Source of the DNA: CBINFS01 sp966250015
GTDB lineage: Bacteria; Bacteroidota; Rhodothermia; Rhodothermales; DASSAV01
Direction of reading: 5' to 3'
DNA length: 35,009 nucleotides
Assembly (NCBI GenBank): GCA_966250015.1
Contig: CBINFS010000038.1
Coordinates: forward strand, 1-35,009
Position numbers and translations under genes: made by a program. Under the pieces are notes generated by a model. The model was given only the letters and a program-made list of their open reading frames with translations, was not told the DNA's origin and searched no databases. The first letter of the stretch is position 1. Each line of letters starts with the position of its first letter. Of the stretch, positions 15,592 to 24,320 are shown piece by piece.

Positions 15592-16659
15592 TCATTCGGA
15601 TTGCCGTAATGCCACCGAATATTCGTGGACAGAGTCGATGAAAACGCGGGCGTGGTCGGGGTTGTGGTCGGGGTACATACCGTGGCCGAGGTTGGCGATG
15701 TGGCGGTATGGGCCAAACGCCTCGAGCATCCGCTTCACCTCCCGGCGGATGACCTCGGGCTCGGCGTAGAGGACTACCGGGTCCAGGTTGCCTTGCAGGC
15801 TCGCCGTATCGCCCACAGTCCTTCTGGCTTCAGCAGGGTCGACCGTCCAATCGAGCCCGACGACGTCGTAATCGCTCGCGGCGAGGTCGGCAATCGCATA
15901 GTTGGCCCCTTTGGCGAACACGATCAGAGGTATGTCCGGATGGCGCTCTTTCAGGCGCGATGCGATCGACTTGAGGTACGGGAGGGCGAATGTGCGGAAC
16001 GCGTCGGGACCGAGCATGCCCGCCCAGGAGTCGAACACCTGGATCACCTGCGCCCCGGCCCGTATCTGCGCTGACAGATACTCGACGAGCACGTCGGTCA
16101 GGTTGCCGAGCAGGCGGTGGCTCGCCTCGGGGTACCGGTAGAGCCAGGTTTTCGACCTCGCAAACGTCTTACTCCCGCCACCCTCGATCATGTAGGCCAT
16201 GAGGGTCCACGGCGCTCCGCAGAACCCGATCAGCGGCACCCGGCCATTCAGCTCGGAGCGGATCAACCGGATCGCTTCAAAAACGAAGCCGAGCGATTCG
16301 GTGACGTCGGGTTTTCGCAGCCGGCGGAGGTCGTCCGGCCCCGCCAGCGGCTCCGGGAAGTGTGGTCCGAAACCTTTAACCATCCGTACCTCGAGCCCCA
16401 TCGCCTGTGGCACGACGAGTATGTCCGAAAACAGGATCGCCGCGTCGAGCGGGAAGCGCTCGACGGGTTGCAGCGTGGCCCTCGTTGCCAGCTCGGGCGT
16501 ACGGCACACAATGAAGAAGTCCTCCTCTGCCCTCAACGCCCTGTACTCGGGCAGGTACCGCCCCGCCTGGCGCATGATCCAGACCGGCGTGCGTTCGGTT
16601 TCTTCTCCACGCGCCGCCCTGATCAGCAGATCGTTGGTAATCTTCTGGACTTCCGCCAT
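15592..16659 (-). CDS. hemE: Uroporphyrinogen decarboxylase
   Basis: HemE decarboxylates the four acetate side chains of uroporphyrinogen III to give coproporphyrinogen III, the substrate of HemF encoded downstream. The 355-residue protein has RQAGRYLPEYR at 30-40, FSDIL at 77-81 with the catalytic aspartate D79, and the GFCGAPWTLMAYMIEG block. The start ATG at 16659 has AAGGGGG directly upstream. It is the first gene of the minus-strand heme/translation block and is divergent from the hybrid histidine kinase gene. Confidence 0.96.
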   Translation of the reverse strand: MAEVQKITNDLLIRAARGEETERTPVWIMRQAGRYLPEYRALRAEEDFFIVCRTPELATRATLQPVERFPLDAAILFSDILVVPQAMGLEVRMVKGFGPHFPEPLAGPDDLRRLRKPDVTESLGFVFEAIRLIRSELNGRVPLIGFCGAPWTLMAYMIEGGGSKTFARSKTWLYRYPEASHRLLGNLTDVLVEYLSAQIRAGAQVIQVFDSWAGMLGPDAFRTFALPYLKSIASRLKERHPDIPLIVFAKGANYAIADLAASDYDVVGLDWTVDPAEARRTVGDTASLQGNLDPVVLYAEPEVIRREVKRMLEAFGPYRHIANLGHGMYPDHNPDHARVFIDSVHEYSVALRQSE

Positions 16660-16872
16660 TCCCCCTTTGTTTTTGCTACTGAACGCTATCCGTTAAAACT
16701 CCGCGAATATCGAGCGGGAGAAGGTACGCCCAAAGCCCCCACGGCGTCAAATCGGCCTGGTCCGTCGCCATTAACGTAAAGAATATTTGATTACGGCCGA
16801 TACCCCCTCTGCACGGCACTCGCCCACTGTGACACCCGGTCTCATGGCCGGATTTTTTGAACAATACGGTAC
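16660..16872. promoter_or_regulatory. Divergent promoter region of hemE and the hybrid histidine kinase
   Basis: The 213-base gap between two divergent genes must hold both promoters. It is AT-richer than the genes. No certain -35/-10 pair, operator or riboswitch was recognised. Confidence 0.4.
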
Positions 16873-19653
16873 ATGGACCAGCGGAACCAGCATCACGACC
16901 GAGCCGACAGGTCTCGGGAACACGATGAATGGCTACAAGTCACCGGTAAGCCGGACTGCGGCGATTCGACCCATCAGAACGGATTCGGGAACGTCGATCC
17001 TGCCGAACCGCTGGTTTCACTTAACCCGTTCCGGCTGCTCTTCCGAAATGCTCCGGTACCCATCCTGATCCACCGGGACAGCCGCATCCTCGACGCAAAC
17101 AACGCAGCCATGCAGGCCCTGCGCCTGTTTACCCGGACGGAAGTCATAGGAAAAGACCTCTTGGCCTTCGTCGATCCCGAATCGCGACCTGCCGTTAGCG
17201 ACCACTTGGGGGCGATCAATGAGGACGAGCAGGCTACCCTCATCGACGACGTCACCCTCATCAGCCCGTCCGGCGATCGACTCGAGGTGACGCTTGCATC
17301 GTCGGCTGTCCACCTGCTCGGGCGCCGCGTCATCCAGACCGCCTTTTACGTCATCAATCGGCAATACCAACTGGAAGAAATCTGTAGCTTGCCCGTCGGG
17401 CGCCAGGAAGTGGCCCGGAACGGCGCCGAAGCCGGAACCGTCGACTCCAAGTGGCGCGATCTGTTCGAGCGCGCCAACATACCGATTCTGATTTTCACGC
17501 CGGACACCGAACGAATCCTCGAGGCCAACCCGGCTGCGTGCCGAACCTACGGGTACGAACACGACGAGATCGTCGGACTTAGCCTGAAGTCCATGACGAA
17601 GGATGTACACCGGGGCGAACAGGAGATCCGGCGGATTCTCAAATACGGCGGCGTACAGCACTTCGAGACAACCCATCTGCGGAAGGACGGCGTCCCGATC
17701 GAGCTCGAAGCAAGCTGTTCGACGATCGACTTTGGAGGCGAGCTGGCCATCCTCACCTTCGTAAACGACATAACCGAGCGCAAAAAAACCGAGCGCGCGC
17801 TCTGGGAATCGGAGAGCAAGTTCCGTCACCTCGTCGAGGAATCGCCTGTCGGGATCTACATCAACCAGGACAACCGGTTTGCCTACGTAAACGAAGCCTT
17901 TGCGTCGATATTTGGCCGCACGCCCGAAGAGATCATGGCCTTGCCGACGCTGTTCGAGCTGATTCACGAGGACGACCATGCCCTCTTACGCCGGCACGTC
18001 CGGAATCGGCTCCAGGACAAGTTCGTGCCGAAGCACTACGGCGTACGCGGCCTGCGAAAGGATGGCGAGATCGTCGAGATCGAGGTGATCGGATCGGTGA
18101 TCGAATATCAGGGCAGGCCCGCCATTATCGGTACGATACTCGACGTCACACAGAAGCGAAAGGCCGAGATGGCCCTTCGCCTCAGCGAGCACCGGTACCG
18201 AAACCTCGTCGAACAGGCCTCCGACGGCATCCTCGCCGCGCCCAGGGGCGGATGCTTCATCGAAGCAAACACGAGCGCCTGCGAAATGACCGGCTACTCG
18301 CGCGACGAACTCGAACGGATCGGCTTCGAAGACCTCTTCCCCGCCACCGACGAGCAACCTGCCGGGCTCGATTGGGATTCCTGTTCCGATAAACGCACCA
18401 TCCGCCTCGAAAAGCTGCTCCGGCGCAAGGACGGCTCCTCGTTCCCCGTCGAGATCAGTGTACGGCTCACCAACAAAAACGTCGCCCAGGCCATCGTAAG
18501 AGACGCCACCGAACGGAAGGAATACGAAAACCGCCTGATCGAAGCCCGGAACCGCGCCGAAGAAATGGCCCGGCTGAAGACCGCGTTCCTGACGAACATG
18601 AGCCATGAGATCCGGACGCCGCTGACGACGATCATCGGTTTCGCCGACATCCTCGCCGACGAGGTCGACGCCAAGGACATCGAGTTCGTCGAGTTCATCC
18701 GGCAAAGCGGCCGCAGACTCATGGATACGCTCAACTCGGTGCTCGACCTCGCCCAGCTCGAAGGGAATGCCCTTCGATTGAAACCCGAGCCCACCGACCT
18801 CGCAGAGATCGTCCGGACGTCGTACGATTGGTTCGAGCATCAGGCCACCGCACGCGGCCTCGAGCTGACCTGCAACGTGGGTAACGGGCAACCTGCCATG
18901 GCGCTCGTCGACCGCGGCGCGGCCGTCCGCGTCCTCAACAACCTCCTCTCCAACGCCGTCAAGTTCACCCCCTCCGGCAGCATATCCCTGTCCCTCGACA
19001 CCGACGAAACCCACGCTATCGTCACCGTAAAGGACACGGGAATCGGCATCAGCGCGGATTTTCTTCCATACGTCTTTGACGAGTTCAGGCAGGAATCGAG
19101 CGGCCATACGCGCGCCTACGAAGGAAGCGGCCTCGGCCTGACCATCACGAAACGCCTCGTCGATATGATGAACGGAACGATCCGGATAGAGAGCGAGCAA
19201 GGCGCCGGCACCACCATCGCCGTCTCTTTCCCGAAGTACGTTCCGCCTGGACCCGACACTCCAGAAGAAAATGGACAGGAAAAACGCCGCATACTCGTCG
19301 TGGAAGACGATGCCAATACACGTCTCCTCCTAAACCGCCTGTTGCGATCGCGGTATGAGGTCGAAACGGCACGAACCGGAGAACAGGCGCTCGAGCTGCT
19401 GAAAACCAAACCCGTCGACCTGATACTGCTCGACATCAACCTGGGGCTGGGAGGAGACGGCGAGGCCATCCTCAAAGAGATCCGCACTCTTCCCGCGTGT
19501 TATATGGTCCCCGTCGTTGCCCTGACTGCCTACGCCCTGCCGGGCGACCGCGAACGGTTCCTGGACGCCGGTTTCGACGCCTACCTCGGCAAGCCCTTCT
19601 CCACCTCACGGTTGCTCGAACAGGTTGAAGAGCTCCTCGTCAAGACCGCTTGA
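16873..19653 (+). CDS. Multi-PAS hybrid sensor histidine kinase with C-terminal receiver
   Basis: A soluble 926-residue sensor. Four PAS-like regions lie at about 50-163, 191-305, 313-430 and 438-550, joined by helical DITERKK-type linkers. The HisKA domain follows with H578 in NMSHEIRTPL. The ATPase domain has N694, DTGIG at 721-725 and GSGLGL at 751-756. The C-terminal receiver (about 806-924) has acidic residues E811/D812/D813, phospho-acceptor D854, T885 and K907. No transmembrane helix or signal peptide is visible, so it senses a cytoplasmic signal such as redox state, light or a ligand; no heme- or flavin-binding PAS signature could be recognised by eye. A further phosphotransfer protein or output regulator is needed and is not adjacent. 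The first 45 residues are polar and unconserved, so a later start is possible. Confidence 0.95.
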   Translation: MDQRNQHHDRADRSREHDEWLQVTGKPDCGDSTHQNGFGNVDPAEPLVSLNPFRLLFRNAPVPILIHRDSRILDANNAAMQALRLFTRTEVIGKDLLAFVDPESRPAVSDHLGAINEDEQATLIDDVTLISPSGDRLEVTLASSAVHLLGRRVIQTAFYVINRQYQLEEICSLPVGRQEVARNGAEAGTVDSKWRDLFERANIPILIFTPDTERILEANPAACRTYGYEHDEIVGLSLKSMTKDVHRGEQEIRRILKYGGVQHFETTHLRKDGVPIELEASCSTIDFGGELAILTFVNDITERKKTERALWESESKFRHLVEESPVGIYINQDNRFAYVNEAFASIFGRTPEEIMALPTLFELIHEDDHALLRRHVRNRLQDKFVPKHYGVRGLRKDGEIVEIEVIGSVIEYQGRPAIIGTILDVTQKRKAEMALRLSEHRYRNLVEQASDGILAAPRGGCFIEANTSACEMTGYSRDELERIGFEDLFPATDEQPAGLDWDSCSDKRTIRLEKLLRRKDGSSFPVEISVRLTNKNVAQAIVRDATERKEYENRLIEARNRAEEMARLKTAFLTNMSHEIRTPLTTIIGFADILADEVDAKDIEFVEFIRQSGRRLMDTLNSVLDLAQLEGNALRLKPEPTDLAEIVRTSYDWFEHQATARGLELTCNVGNGQPAMALVDRGAAVRVLNNLLSNAVKFTPSGSISLSLDTDETHAIVTVKDTGIGISADFLPYVFDEFRQESSGHTRAYEGSGLGLTITKRLVDMMNGTIRIESEQGAGTTIAVSFPKYVPPGPDTPEENGQEKRRILVVEDDANTRLLLNRLLRSRYEVETARTGEQALELLKTKPVDLILLDINLGLGGDGEAILKEIRTLPACYMVPVVALTAYALPGDRERFLDAGFDAYLGKPFSTSRLLEQVEELLVKTA

Positions 19654-19692
19654 CGCCTCCTGCCTGTTGCAGTAAGGCATGAAAATTGATTA

Positions 19693-19723
19693 TGTTACAG
19701 ACAAGTAACTAGTTGTTGTAACA
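19693..19723. other. Short inverted repeat after the hybrid kinase gene
   Basis: TGTTACA at 19693-19699 and TGTAACA at 19717-19723 form a 7-bp dyad with a 17-base spacer, about 40 bases past the kinase stop codon and just before the candidate small ORF. It lacks a GC-rich stem and T-run, so an operator is as likely as a terminator. Confidence 0.3.
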
Positions 19724-19744
19724 GGCGTCAGCCAACCAGCGATA

Positions 19745-19924
19745 ATGAACGAGAAGAGGGCATACTTGCAGGATACGTCCTGGTTGTACGAAGAAACCTT
19801 TCGCCGCCGCGATAGAAATCTGTATCAGGAAGAGGTCGAAGCGTTCCAGAAAGAAATCATCTGCTCCGGTTCCACCATCCCCCGACTCCGACTGATCGAC
19901 GAACTCCTCAAATCTTCGAATTGA
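19745..19924 (+). CDS. Candidate small protein of 59 residues
   Basis: An ATG at 19745 opens a 59-codon frame ending in TGA at 19922-19924, between the hybrid kinase gene and the convergent lipoprotein gene. The predicted product begins MNEKRAYLQDTSWLYEE, is charged and probably helical, and shows no signal peptide or known motif. The codon third positions are often G or C, as in the neighbours, but no ribosome binding site is evident. It could be a small partner of the hybrid kinase or a chance frame. Confidence 0.4.
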   Translation: MNEKRAYLQDTSWLYEETFRRRDRNLYQEEVEAFQKEIICSGSTIPRLRLIDELLKSSN

Positions 19925-19980
19925 GCGGTCGGGAATAGGTGACTGGGTGAAGGTGTGAATAGAGAAGCCTGGCTTTCTAC

Positions 19981-20376
19981 TCAGTTTCCCATCACCCTGA
20001 TCGCAATCATTTCGCCTTTCCGATTGGCCTCGGTCCCGAAGATGGCCTGGGCCACTTTGGCGCCGGTGGAGGGGTCTTTGAGCCGCTGGATCAGAATGCC
20101 GTTGGCGCCCACCTTTGCGGCTCGCCTGCGGGCGGCTTCGAGCATCTGCTTCTCGCTGGTCATCTCGTAGTCGCCCTCGGTGTGGATGATCGCGATCTTC
20201 TCGAAATCCCCCGGCACGTCTTTCTCTTCGAGGTAAATGACCACGTCTTCGGACATCGTGGCGGGATAAGTGCGATTCGAGAGCATGGTGGCTTCGGTTG
20301 CCACACAGCCGGTGAGGAAAAGCAGGAATATCAGGCCACCGGCCAGACCTGTGACGATACTCGAAGGGCGATTCAT
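19981..20376 (-). CDS. Small lipoprotein of unknown function
   Basis: A 131-residue predicted lipoprotein. The N-terminus MNRPSSIVTGLAGGLIFLLF is followed by the lipobox LTGC with C24, giving a mature lipoprotein of about 108 residues. The mature part has a VVIYLEEKDVPGDFEKIAII strand segment and a helix-turn element with EAARRRAAKVGANGILI, reminiscent of small envelope lipoproteins with a YjfP/BON-unrelated alpha-beta fold that were not identified further. The ATG at 20376 is chosen because the frame upstream (open to 20469) lacks signal-peptide character. Function unknown. Confidence 0.8.
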   Translation of the reverse strand: MNRPSSIVTGLAGGLIFLLFLTGCVATEATMLSNRTYPATMSEDVVIYLEEKDVPGDFEKIAIIHTEGDYEMTSEKQMLEAARRRAAKVGANGILIQRLKDPSTGAKVAQAIFGTEANRKGEMIAIRVMGN

Positions 20377-20997
20377 CGTTGGTCCACTGTACGTCTTGGT
20401 TCGACAATGCCGATCCAGCTTTTTGAGGGTGTGAACCGGCTTCTGTCGATAGATACGACGTCCCGACATGGACCGGATCAGAACGAATTCACGAGCCCGC
20501 AGACGTCGACGGAGTGCCTGTTCTCGGGGTGCTCGTCGACGTCACATTGAACGCTTCCCATCCAGTAGCCTCTTCTGTCCGACATTCCACGTTTCGCTAT
20601 TCTGCCAAAAACGTACGTACTCTAAACCCGGTCACACGACGGTGTTGATAACTTTTTGCCCTCAATTTGTGGCGAAAACGCCGATTGCAGCTTTCGGAAA
20701 AACGGCGCAATTGCGAAAAAGCGTTATGAGATTGTATCATTTGCCGTCGATCCTCCGGTCTGGTAAGGAGTAGGACGTGACGTTTTTTTGATTTTTGGAC
20801 GGCAGTCCGTTCGGGAACCCCGATACGCGCGGGTAGCGCATTCGACCGAGATGCGCGTTCCGGAATGGCCTGTGAGTGGCGTACAGCCGAATGTTCCGTG
20901 TGGAGAGAGCGATTATGTGGCGTGATGGAACACGAACGACACGCCTCCTCGAACGAGGCGGCGTCCGTTGTTACCGGAAACCAACCCGAAACTTCGT
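20377..20997. other. Divergent intergenic region, about 620 bases
   Basis: No gene is supported here. It separates the minus-strand lipoprotein from the plus-strand RlpA-like gene. The middle (about 20630-20730) is AT-richer than its surroundings and may hold promoters. A small hairpin, CGCCTC at 20942-20947 with GAGGCG at 20955-20960, lies about 40 bases before the RlpA-like start and could affect its translation. Short frames here lack motifs. Confidence 0.45.
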
Positions 20998-21648
20998 ATG
21001 GCACGACCCCCCGCCGATAGACACAATCGACGAGCCCTTGTTGATACCCGCCCCCTCAACATCACATCTCGACCTCCTGCTTCCCTGCGCTGGCTTTTTC
21101 GAGCCCTGAAACTGGCTCCCTTGCCGACGCTGACGGTGCTGCTTGCAGGCTGCCTAGCGCTTCGTCCCGAAAGCAAGCCAATCGTGGAGCCGATCGCGAT
21201 TCCCGATACGCTCACGGCCCCGAGGCTCGATGGCCCGGACGTCGAGACGGACCTCGTACACGTCCCTCAGGCGGAGCTTCCGGCCGATACGTTGTTGCTC
21301 CCCGTGAAGGAACGCGAGTCGTTTTTCGAACGAATCCGCACGACGCTCATCGGGACCGGGCACGCAAGCTACTACGGTATGGATTTCGCCGGCCGCAGGA
21401 CGGCCAACGGCGAACGCTTTGAACCGAATCACCTGACCGCTGCCCACCGAACCCTGCCGTTTGGCTCGCTCGTCCGCGTGACGAACCTCGAAAATGGGAA
21501 ATCCGTCGTCGTTCGGATAAACGACCGTGGTCCCTTCCATCCGCGCCGCGTGATCGACCTGTCGCTTGGTGCGGCAAAGGCCATCGACATGGTTCGAAAA
21601 GGCATGGTGAACGTCAAGCTCGAGCTCCTACCGCCACAGGATTCCTGA
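20998..21648 (+). CDS. rlpA: RlpA-like septal ring lytic transglycosylase lipoprotein
   Basis: RlpA-type proteins cut peptidoglycan glycan strands lacking stem peptides and are anchored in the outer membrane. The double-psi beta-barrel domain spans about residues 120-212: GHASYYGMDFAGRRTANGE, TAAHRTLPFGSLVRVTNL, RINDRGPF at 173-180 and VIDLS near 185-189. A lipobox-like LLAGC with C52 follows a hydrophobic segment. No SPOR domain is present. The N-terminus is uncertain: the ATG at 20998 gives an unusually long positively charged region before the hydrophobic core, a TTG at 20968 is also in frame, and no ribosome binding site settles it. Confidence 0.88.
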   Translation: MARPPADRHNRRALVDTRPLNITSRPPASLRWLFRALKLAPLPTLTVLLAGCLALRPESKPIVEPIAIPDTLTAPRLDGPDVETDLVHVPQAELPADTLLLPVKERESFFERIRTTLIGTGHASYYGMDFAGRRTANGERFEPNHLTAAHRTLPFGSLVRVTNLENGKSVVVRINDRGPFHPRRVIDLSLGAAKAIDMVRKGMVNVKLELLPPQDS

Positions 21649-21767
21649 ATTGATTTTCCTCCAATCTTAATCGAAACGTGCCTGGCGGAAGTGTCGATTA
21701 CCGGAACTACGAATCCCGTGATGGGTGATTCACGCCTGTTAATTCCATTAACGGTATTCGCACTGAA

Positions 21768-22157
21768 ATGAAAGCCTTTTTACTGCCGGCGCTCTTCCTG
21801 ATGCTTACGCTGACCGGGTGCGCGGGTGAACGTACACCTTCACCTGAAGCCTCTTCCGACACGCTGGGGTACGCCCCGGAGTCTGACTCGGTCGTGTACG
21901 TCGACGTCCGCCGGCTCGACGAGTACGAGGAGGGGCACGTCGCCAGCGCCATTCACATCCCGGTTGAGGAGCTGGAAGCGCGCCTGGCGGAGCTCGATCC
22001 GTACCGCAACAACACCCTGGCTATTTACTGCCGGAGCGGCAAGCGGGCTGCTGTCGCTGATTCGATCCTCCAGAGCAACGGCTTCGCCTTTACACGGAAT
22101 GCAGGCGGACTCGACAGCCTGCGTGCGCTCGGCGTGCCCATTGAAGAGGCGTTGTAA
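21768..22157 (+). CDS. Rhodanese-domain lipoprotein
   Basis: A 129-residue single-domain rhodanese with signal peptide MKAFLLPALFLMLT and lipobox LTGC (C18). The active-site loop is CRSGKR at 88-93 with C88 as the persulfide-forming cysteine; YVDVRRLDEYEEGHVASAIHIP is the usual N-terminal block. It should act in the periplasm or at the outer membrane in sulfur transfer or redox sensing. The ATG follows a weak leader without a clear ribosome binding site. It converges with the SLT-like gene across only 16 bases. Confidence 0.9.
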   Translation: MKAFLLPALFLMLTLTGCAGERTPSPEASSDTLGYAPESDSVVYVDVRRLDEYEEGHVASAIHIPVEELEARLAELDPYRNNTLAIYCRSGKRAAVADSILQSNGFAFTRNAGGLDSLRALGVPIEEAL

Positions 22158-22173
22158 ACCCGGATCTACCGTT

Positions 22174-24003
22174 TTAGAGCGCTTCTGGCGGCAGGACCGG
22201 AGCACGCAGCTCGCCGCGCGCCGCTGACGTCGCGCTCGCAAGCTTCTCCCATACGCCGGTACGCCAGACGTCTGTGTGCGTGCGGATGATGTCGCGTTGC
22301 GTCAGGCGGAAGTGCGTCGGGTTGGCCTCGGCCAGCTCTTCGAACCGGGCTTTTAGCTGGATCAGCTTCAGTCGGTTTTCCGACGTGAAGCCAAAATTCT
22401 TGATGTCCTGAACGAGTCGGTCGTATTCGTCGTCCCAGAACGTCCGCTCGCTCCGATTCGGCGTGCGGAACGTATCGTGGTCGAACCGGAAAGTGGCGGA
22501 AGGGTCGAGCACGTCCAACCCTTCGGCTTCGAGGGCGCTGGAAGCGCCGAGCGGCAGAAAGATCCGGACCGGCATCCCGTCGACCTCGGCAACCAGCCGG
22601 ACGTCCCCCGTGGTGGGTACGCCCGCATCGCCGAGCCCTTCCGGCAGCACCATGTGAGGGTTCATTTCGCGGAAAATCTCGTACAGGGTCGCGTCACCAC
22701 TTTTTGCCGGCAGCACCAGTCGGTCCCGGTGTTTGCCAAGGGCGTTGAGCAACCGGCTCAGGTAGATAGCCGCTCCCTGACGGACCTGGACGCGCTCGGC
22801 CTTCATGGATAACGACGTGTCGATCGGGAGGTCGTGCGTTGCCCGGAGGCTTCCGTAGGCCGTCGCCACGTACCCGCGCGAGTACTGCTTGAAGCTCGTT
22901 CCCTTCGAGACCGTATCGAATCCTTCGGTCACAGCCCACACGTAGGCGTCGACGACGTTCGAACCGGGCTTGACGCTCGCCGGACCTTTGCTCAGGAACT
23001 GCCGGTAGACCGCGTAGATGTTACCGGGACCGGTGTGGTAGGCCGAGATCCCCGGTATTTCGTGGCCCACCGCATTGGCATAGCCGCGCAGGGTCAGCAT
23101 CGCCGGCTCCATGGTCAACAGCGGGTGCCATTCCTCAAAGACGGATATCTTCTTGCCCGCCGCGGTGTTGAGCTGGTAGTGATGGATGCCTCGCTGCCGG
23201 AGCAGGTAGGGCATCATCTGGTACCGGCTTCGTGCGCCCACCGTCGAAACGAGCCGGTCCTGGTTAAAAGTTTCGACCGTCCCGATCTCGGTTGCGAGCA
23301 GGCTCAACCCGAGGTACCGCGCCAGGCGCACTTCGTATTCGATGAAGGCTTCTTCGTTTCGCCGCGCCTCGAGCACTTGATTCTTCCGTCCCCACTTCAC
23401 CGTGATGTCCGCCTTCGGGATGCCCTGTTTGGCGTACTTCTCGACGAGCCTCCGTGTCTCAACCCGACGAATGGCGTCGATCCGGTCCCAGTTCATCGTC
23501 GAGTCGGGATTGTACCGGGCACGCTCTTCCTCCAGGACGAACAGCTCGAGGAGCTCGCCCGTCCGGTTATCGACTACGCGGATGGTGAAGTTGTCGTCGA
23601 CAGCCTGCCGCTGCTCGTACAATGAAAGCAGGTTCCGGAAGGATGCGATGAGGCCGACGTTGGTCGTGGTACTCGAAGAAAGTAACGGTCCCGCCGTATA
23701 AGGCTGGAAAAGAAGGTCTGGGTGGAGGTCGAGGTCCTTGAAGGAGAATGACGTGGATACCTTCGCGGTGGACGTGACCGTCGTCGAGGTTTCAACGACG
23801 GGCTCGGGCGCCCGGCGGGCTGCCAGCTTCGCCAGCACGTTGCGGGCAACCGAATCGATGCTGTGCGACAGCGTGAGCAGACTGAAGAGGACGAACAAAA
23901 CGCCGATGAGCCGCCGTCTCTTCCGCGTGTGGATGATCACGGATGATTCTTCGGGGCCAGGAGTTACGGGGTTTCCTCCCTCAAGTCTACTTTTCGATTC
24001 CAT
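22174..24003 (-). CDS. Membrane-anchored, divergent lytic transglycosylase (SLT-like) protein
   Basis: A 609-residue protein with an N-terminal cytoplasmic segment, one membrane helix at about 30-47 and a large periplasmic part. Residues about 230-335 resemble an SLT lysozyme-like domain: LSLLATEIGTVETFNQDR with candidate catalytic E239, GARSRYQMMP at 256-265 (like the usual GA-x-GLMQ-x-MP) and AYHTGPGN at 321-328 (like AYNAGPG). The remaining C-terminal half includes a TLYEIFREMNPHMVLPEG segment and was not assigned. If active it would cleave peptidoglycan, but the motifs are diverged and it may be structural. The ATG at 24003 is supported by GAGGAGGG upstream; the frame is open to 24102. 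Confidence 0.75.
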   Translation of the reverse strand: MESKSRLEGGNPVTPGPEESSVIIHTRKRRRLIGVLFVLFSLLTLSHSIDSVARNVLAKLAARRAPEPVVETSTTVTSTAKVSTSFSFKDLDLHPDLLFQPYTAGPLLSSSTTTNVGLIASFRNLLSLYEQRQAVDDNFTIRVVDNRTGELLELFVLEEERARYNPDSTMNWDRIDAIRRVETRRLVEKYAKQGIPKADITVKWGRKNQVLEARRNEEAFIEYEVRLARYLGLSLLATEIGTVETFNQDRLVSTVGARSRYQMMPYLLRQRGIHHYQLNTAAGKKISVFEEWHPLLTMEPAMLTLRGYANAVGHEIPGISAYHTGPGNIYAVYRQFLSKGPASVKPGSNVVDAYVWAVTEGFDTVSKGTSFKQYSRGYVATAYGSLRATHDLPIDTSLSMKAERVQVRQGAAIYLSRLLNALGKHRDRLVLPAKSGDATLYEIFREMNPHMVLPEGLGDAGVPTTGDVRLVAEVDGMPVRIFLPLGASSALEAEGLDVLDPSATFRFDHDTFRTPNRSERTFWDDEYDRLVQDIKNFGFTSENRLKLIQLKARFEELAEANPTHFRLTQRDIIRTHTDVWRTGVWEKLASATSAARGELRAPVLPPEAL

Positions 24004-24320
24004 GGGCACGTCCCTCCTCTCGATACTGCCTACTTCATCAACTTCTATCACCGCTTGGCGATGTTTGACCTGTAACGAGCAAAAGTCGTGCGACAAACAC
24101 AACGCAAAGCCGCCGACGGCGTGTCCAAAAAATCCGGTTACTGGAAGGCCTTCCAGAATCGCCTCACAGGCTACATAATCGGGCCTTTCTCCAGCAAATA
24201 CAGGAATATCTGGATTGAGTGAATTACTCCTTTCGACGATGAAAAGGTCCGTGTACGGCAGCAGTGTACAACTTGTTGAACGGGCCGCGTGTATGATTTA
24301 CCGGATTTTTGACGGCCGCT
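24004..24320. other. Intergenic region with a 16-bp palindrome
   Basis: About 317 bases between two minus-strand genes, holding the promoter of the SLT-like gene. A perfect 16-bp palindrome, CTGGAAGGCCTTCCAG at 24141-24156, lies about 140 bases upstream of the SLT-like start codon and may be a regulator site. No gene is supported. Confidence 0.5.

Noticed and set aside
17986..19200. Open minus-strand frame across the hybrid histidine kinase
   Set aside because: Antisense to PAS, HisKA and ATPase domains; no motif or start signal.
20876..21109. 77-codon plus-strand frame overlapping the start of the RlpA-like gene
   Set aside because: It conflicts with the RlpA-like frame and its product shows no domain; an upstream GGAG is not enough support.
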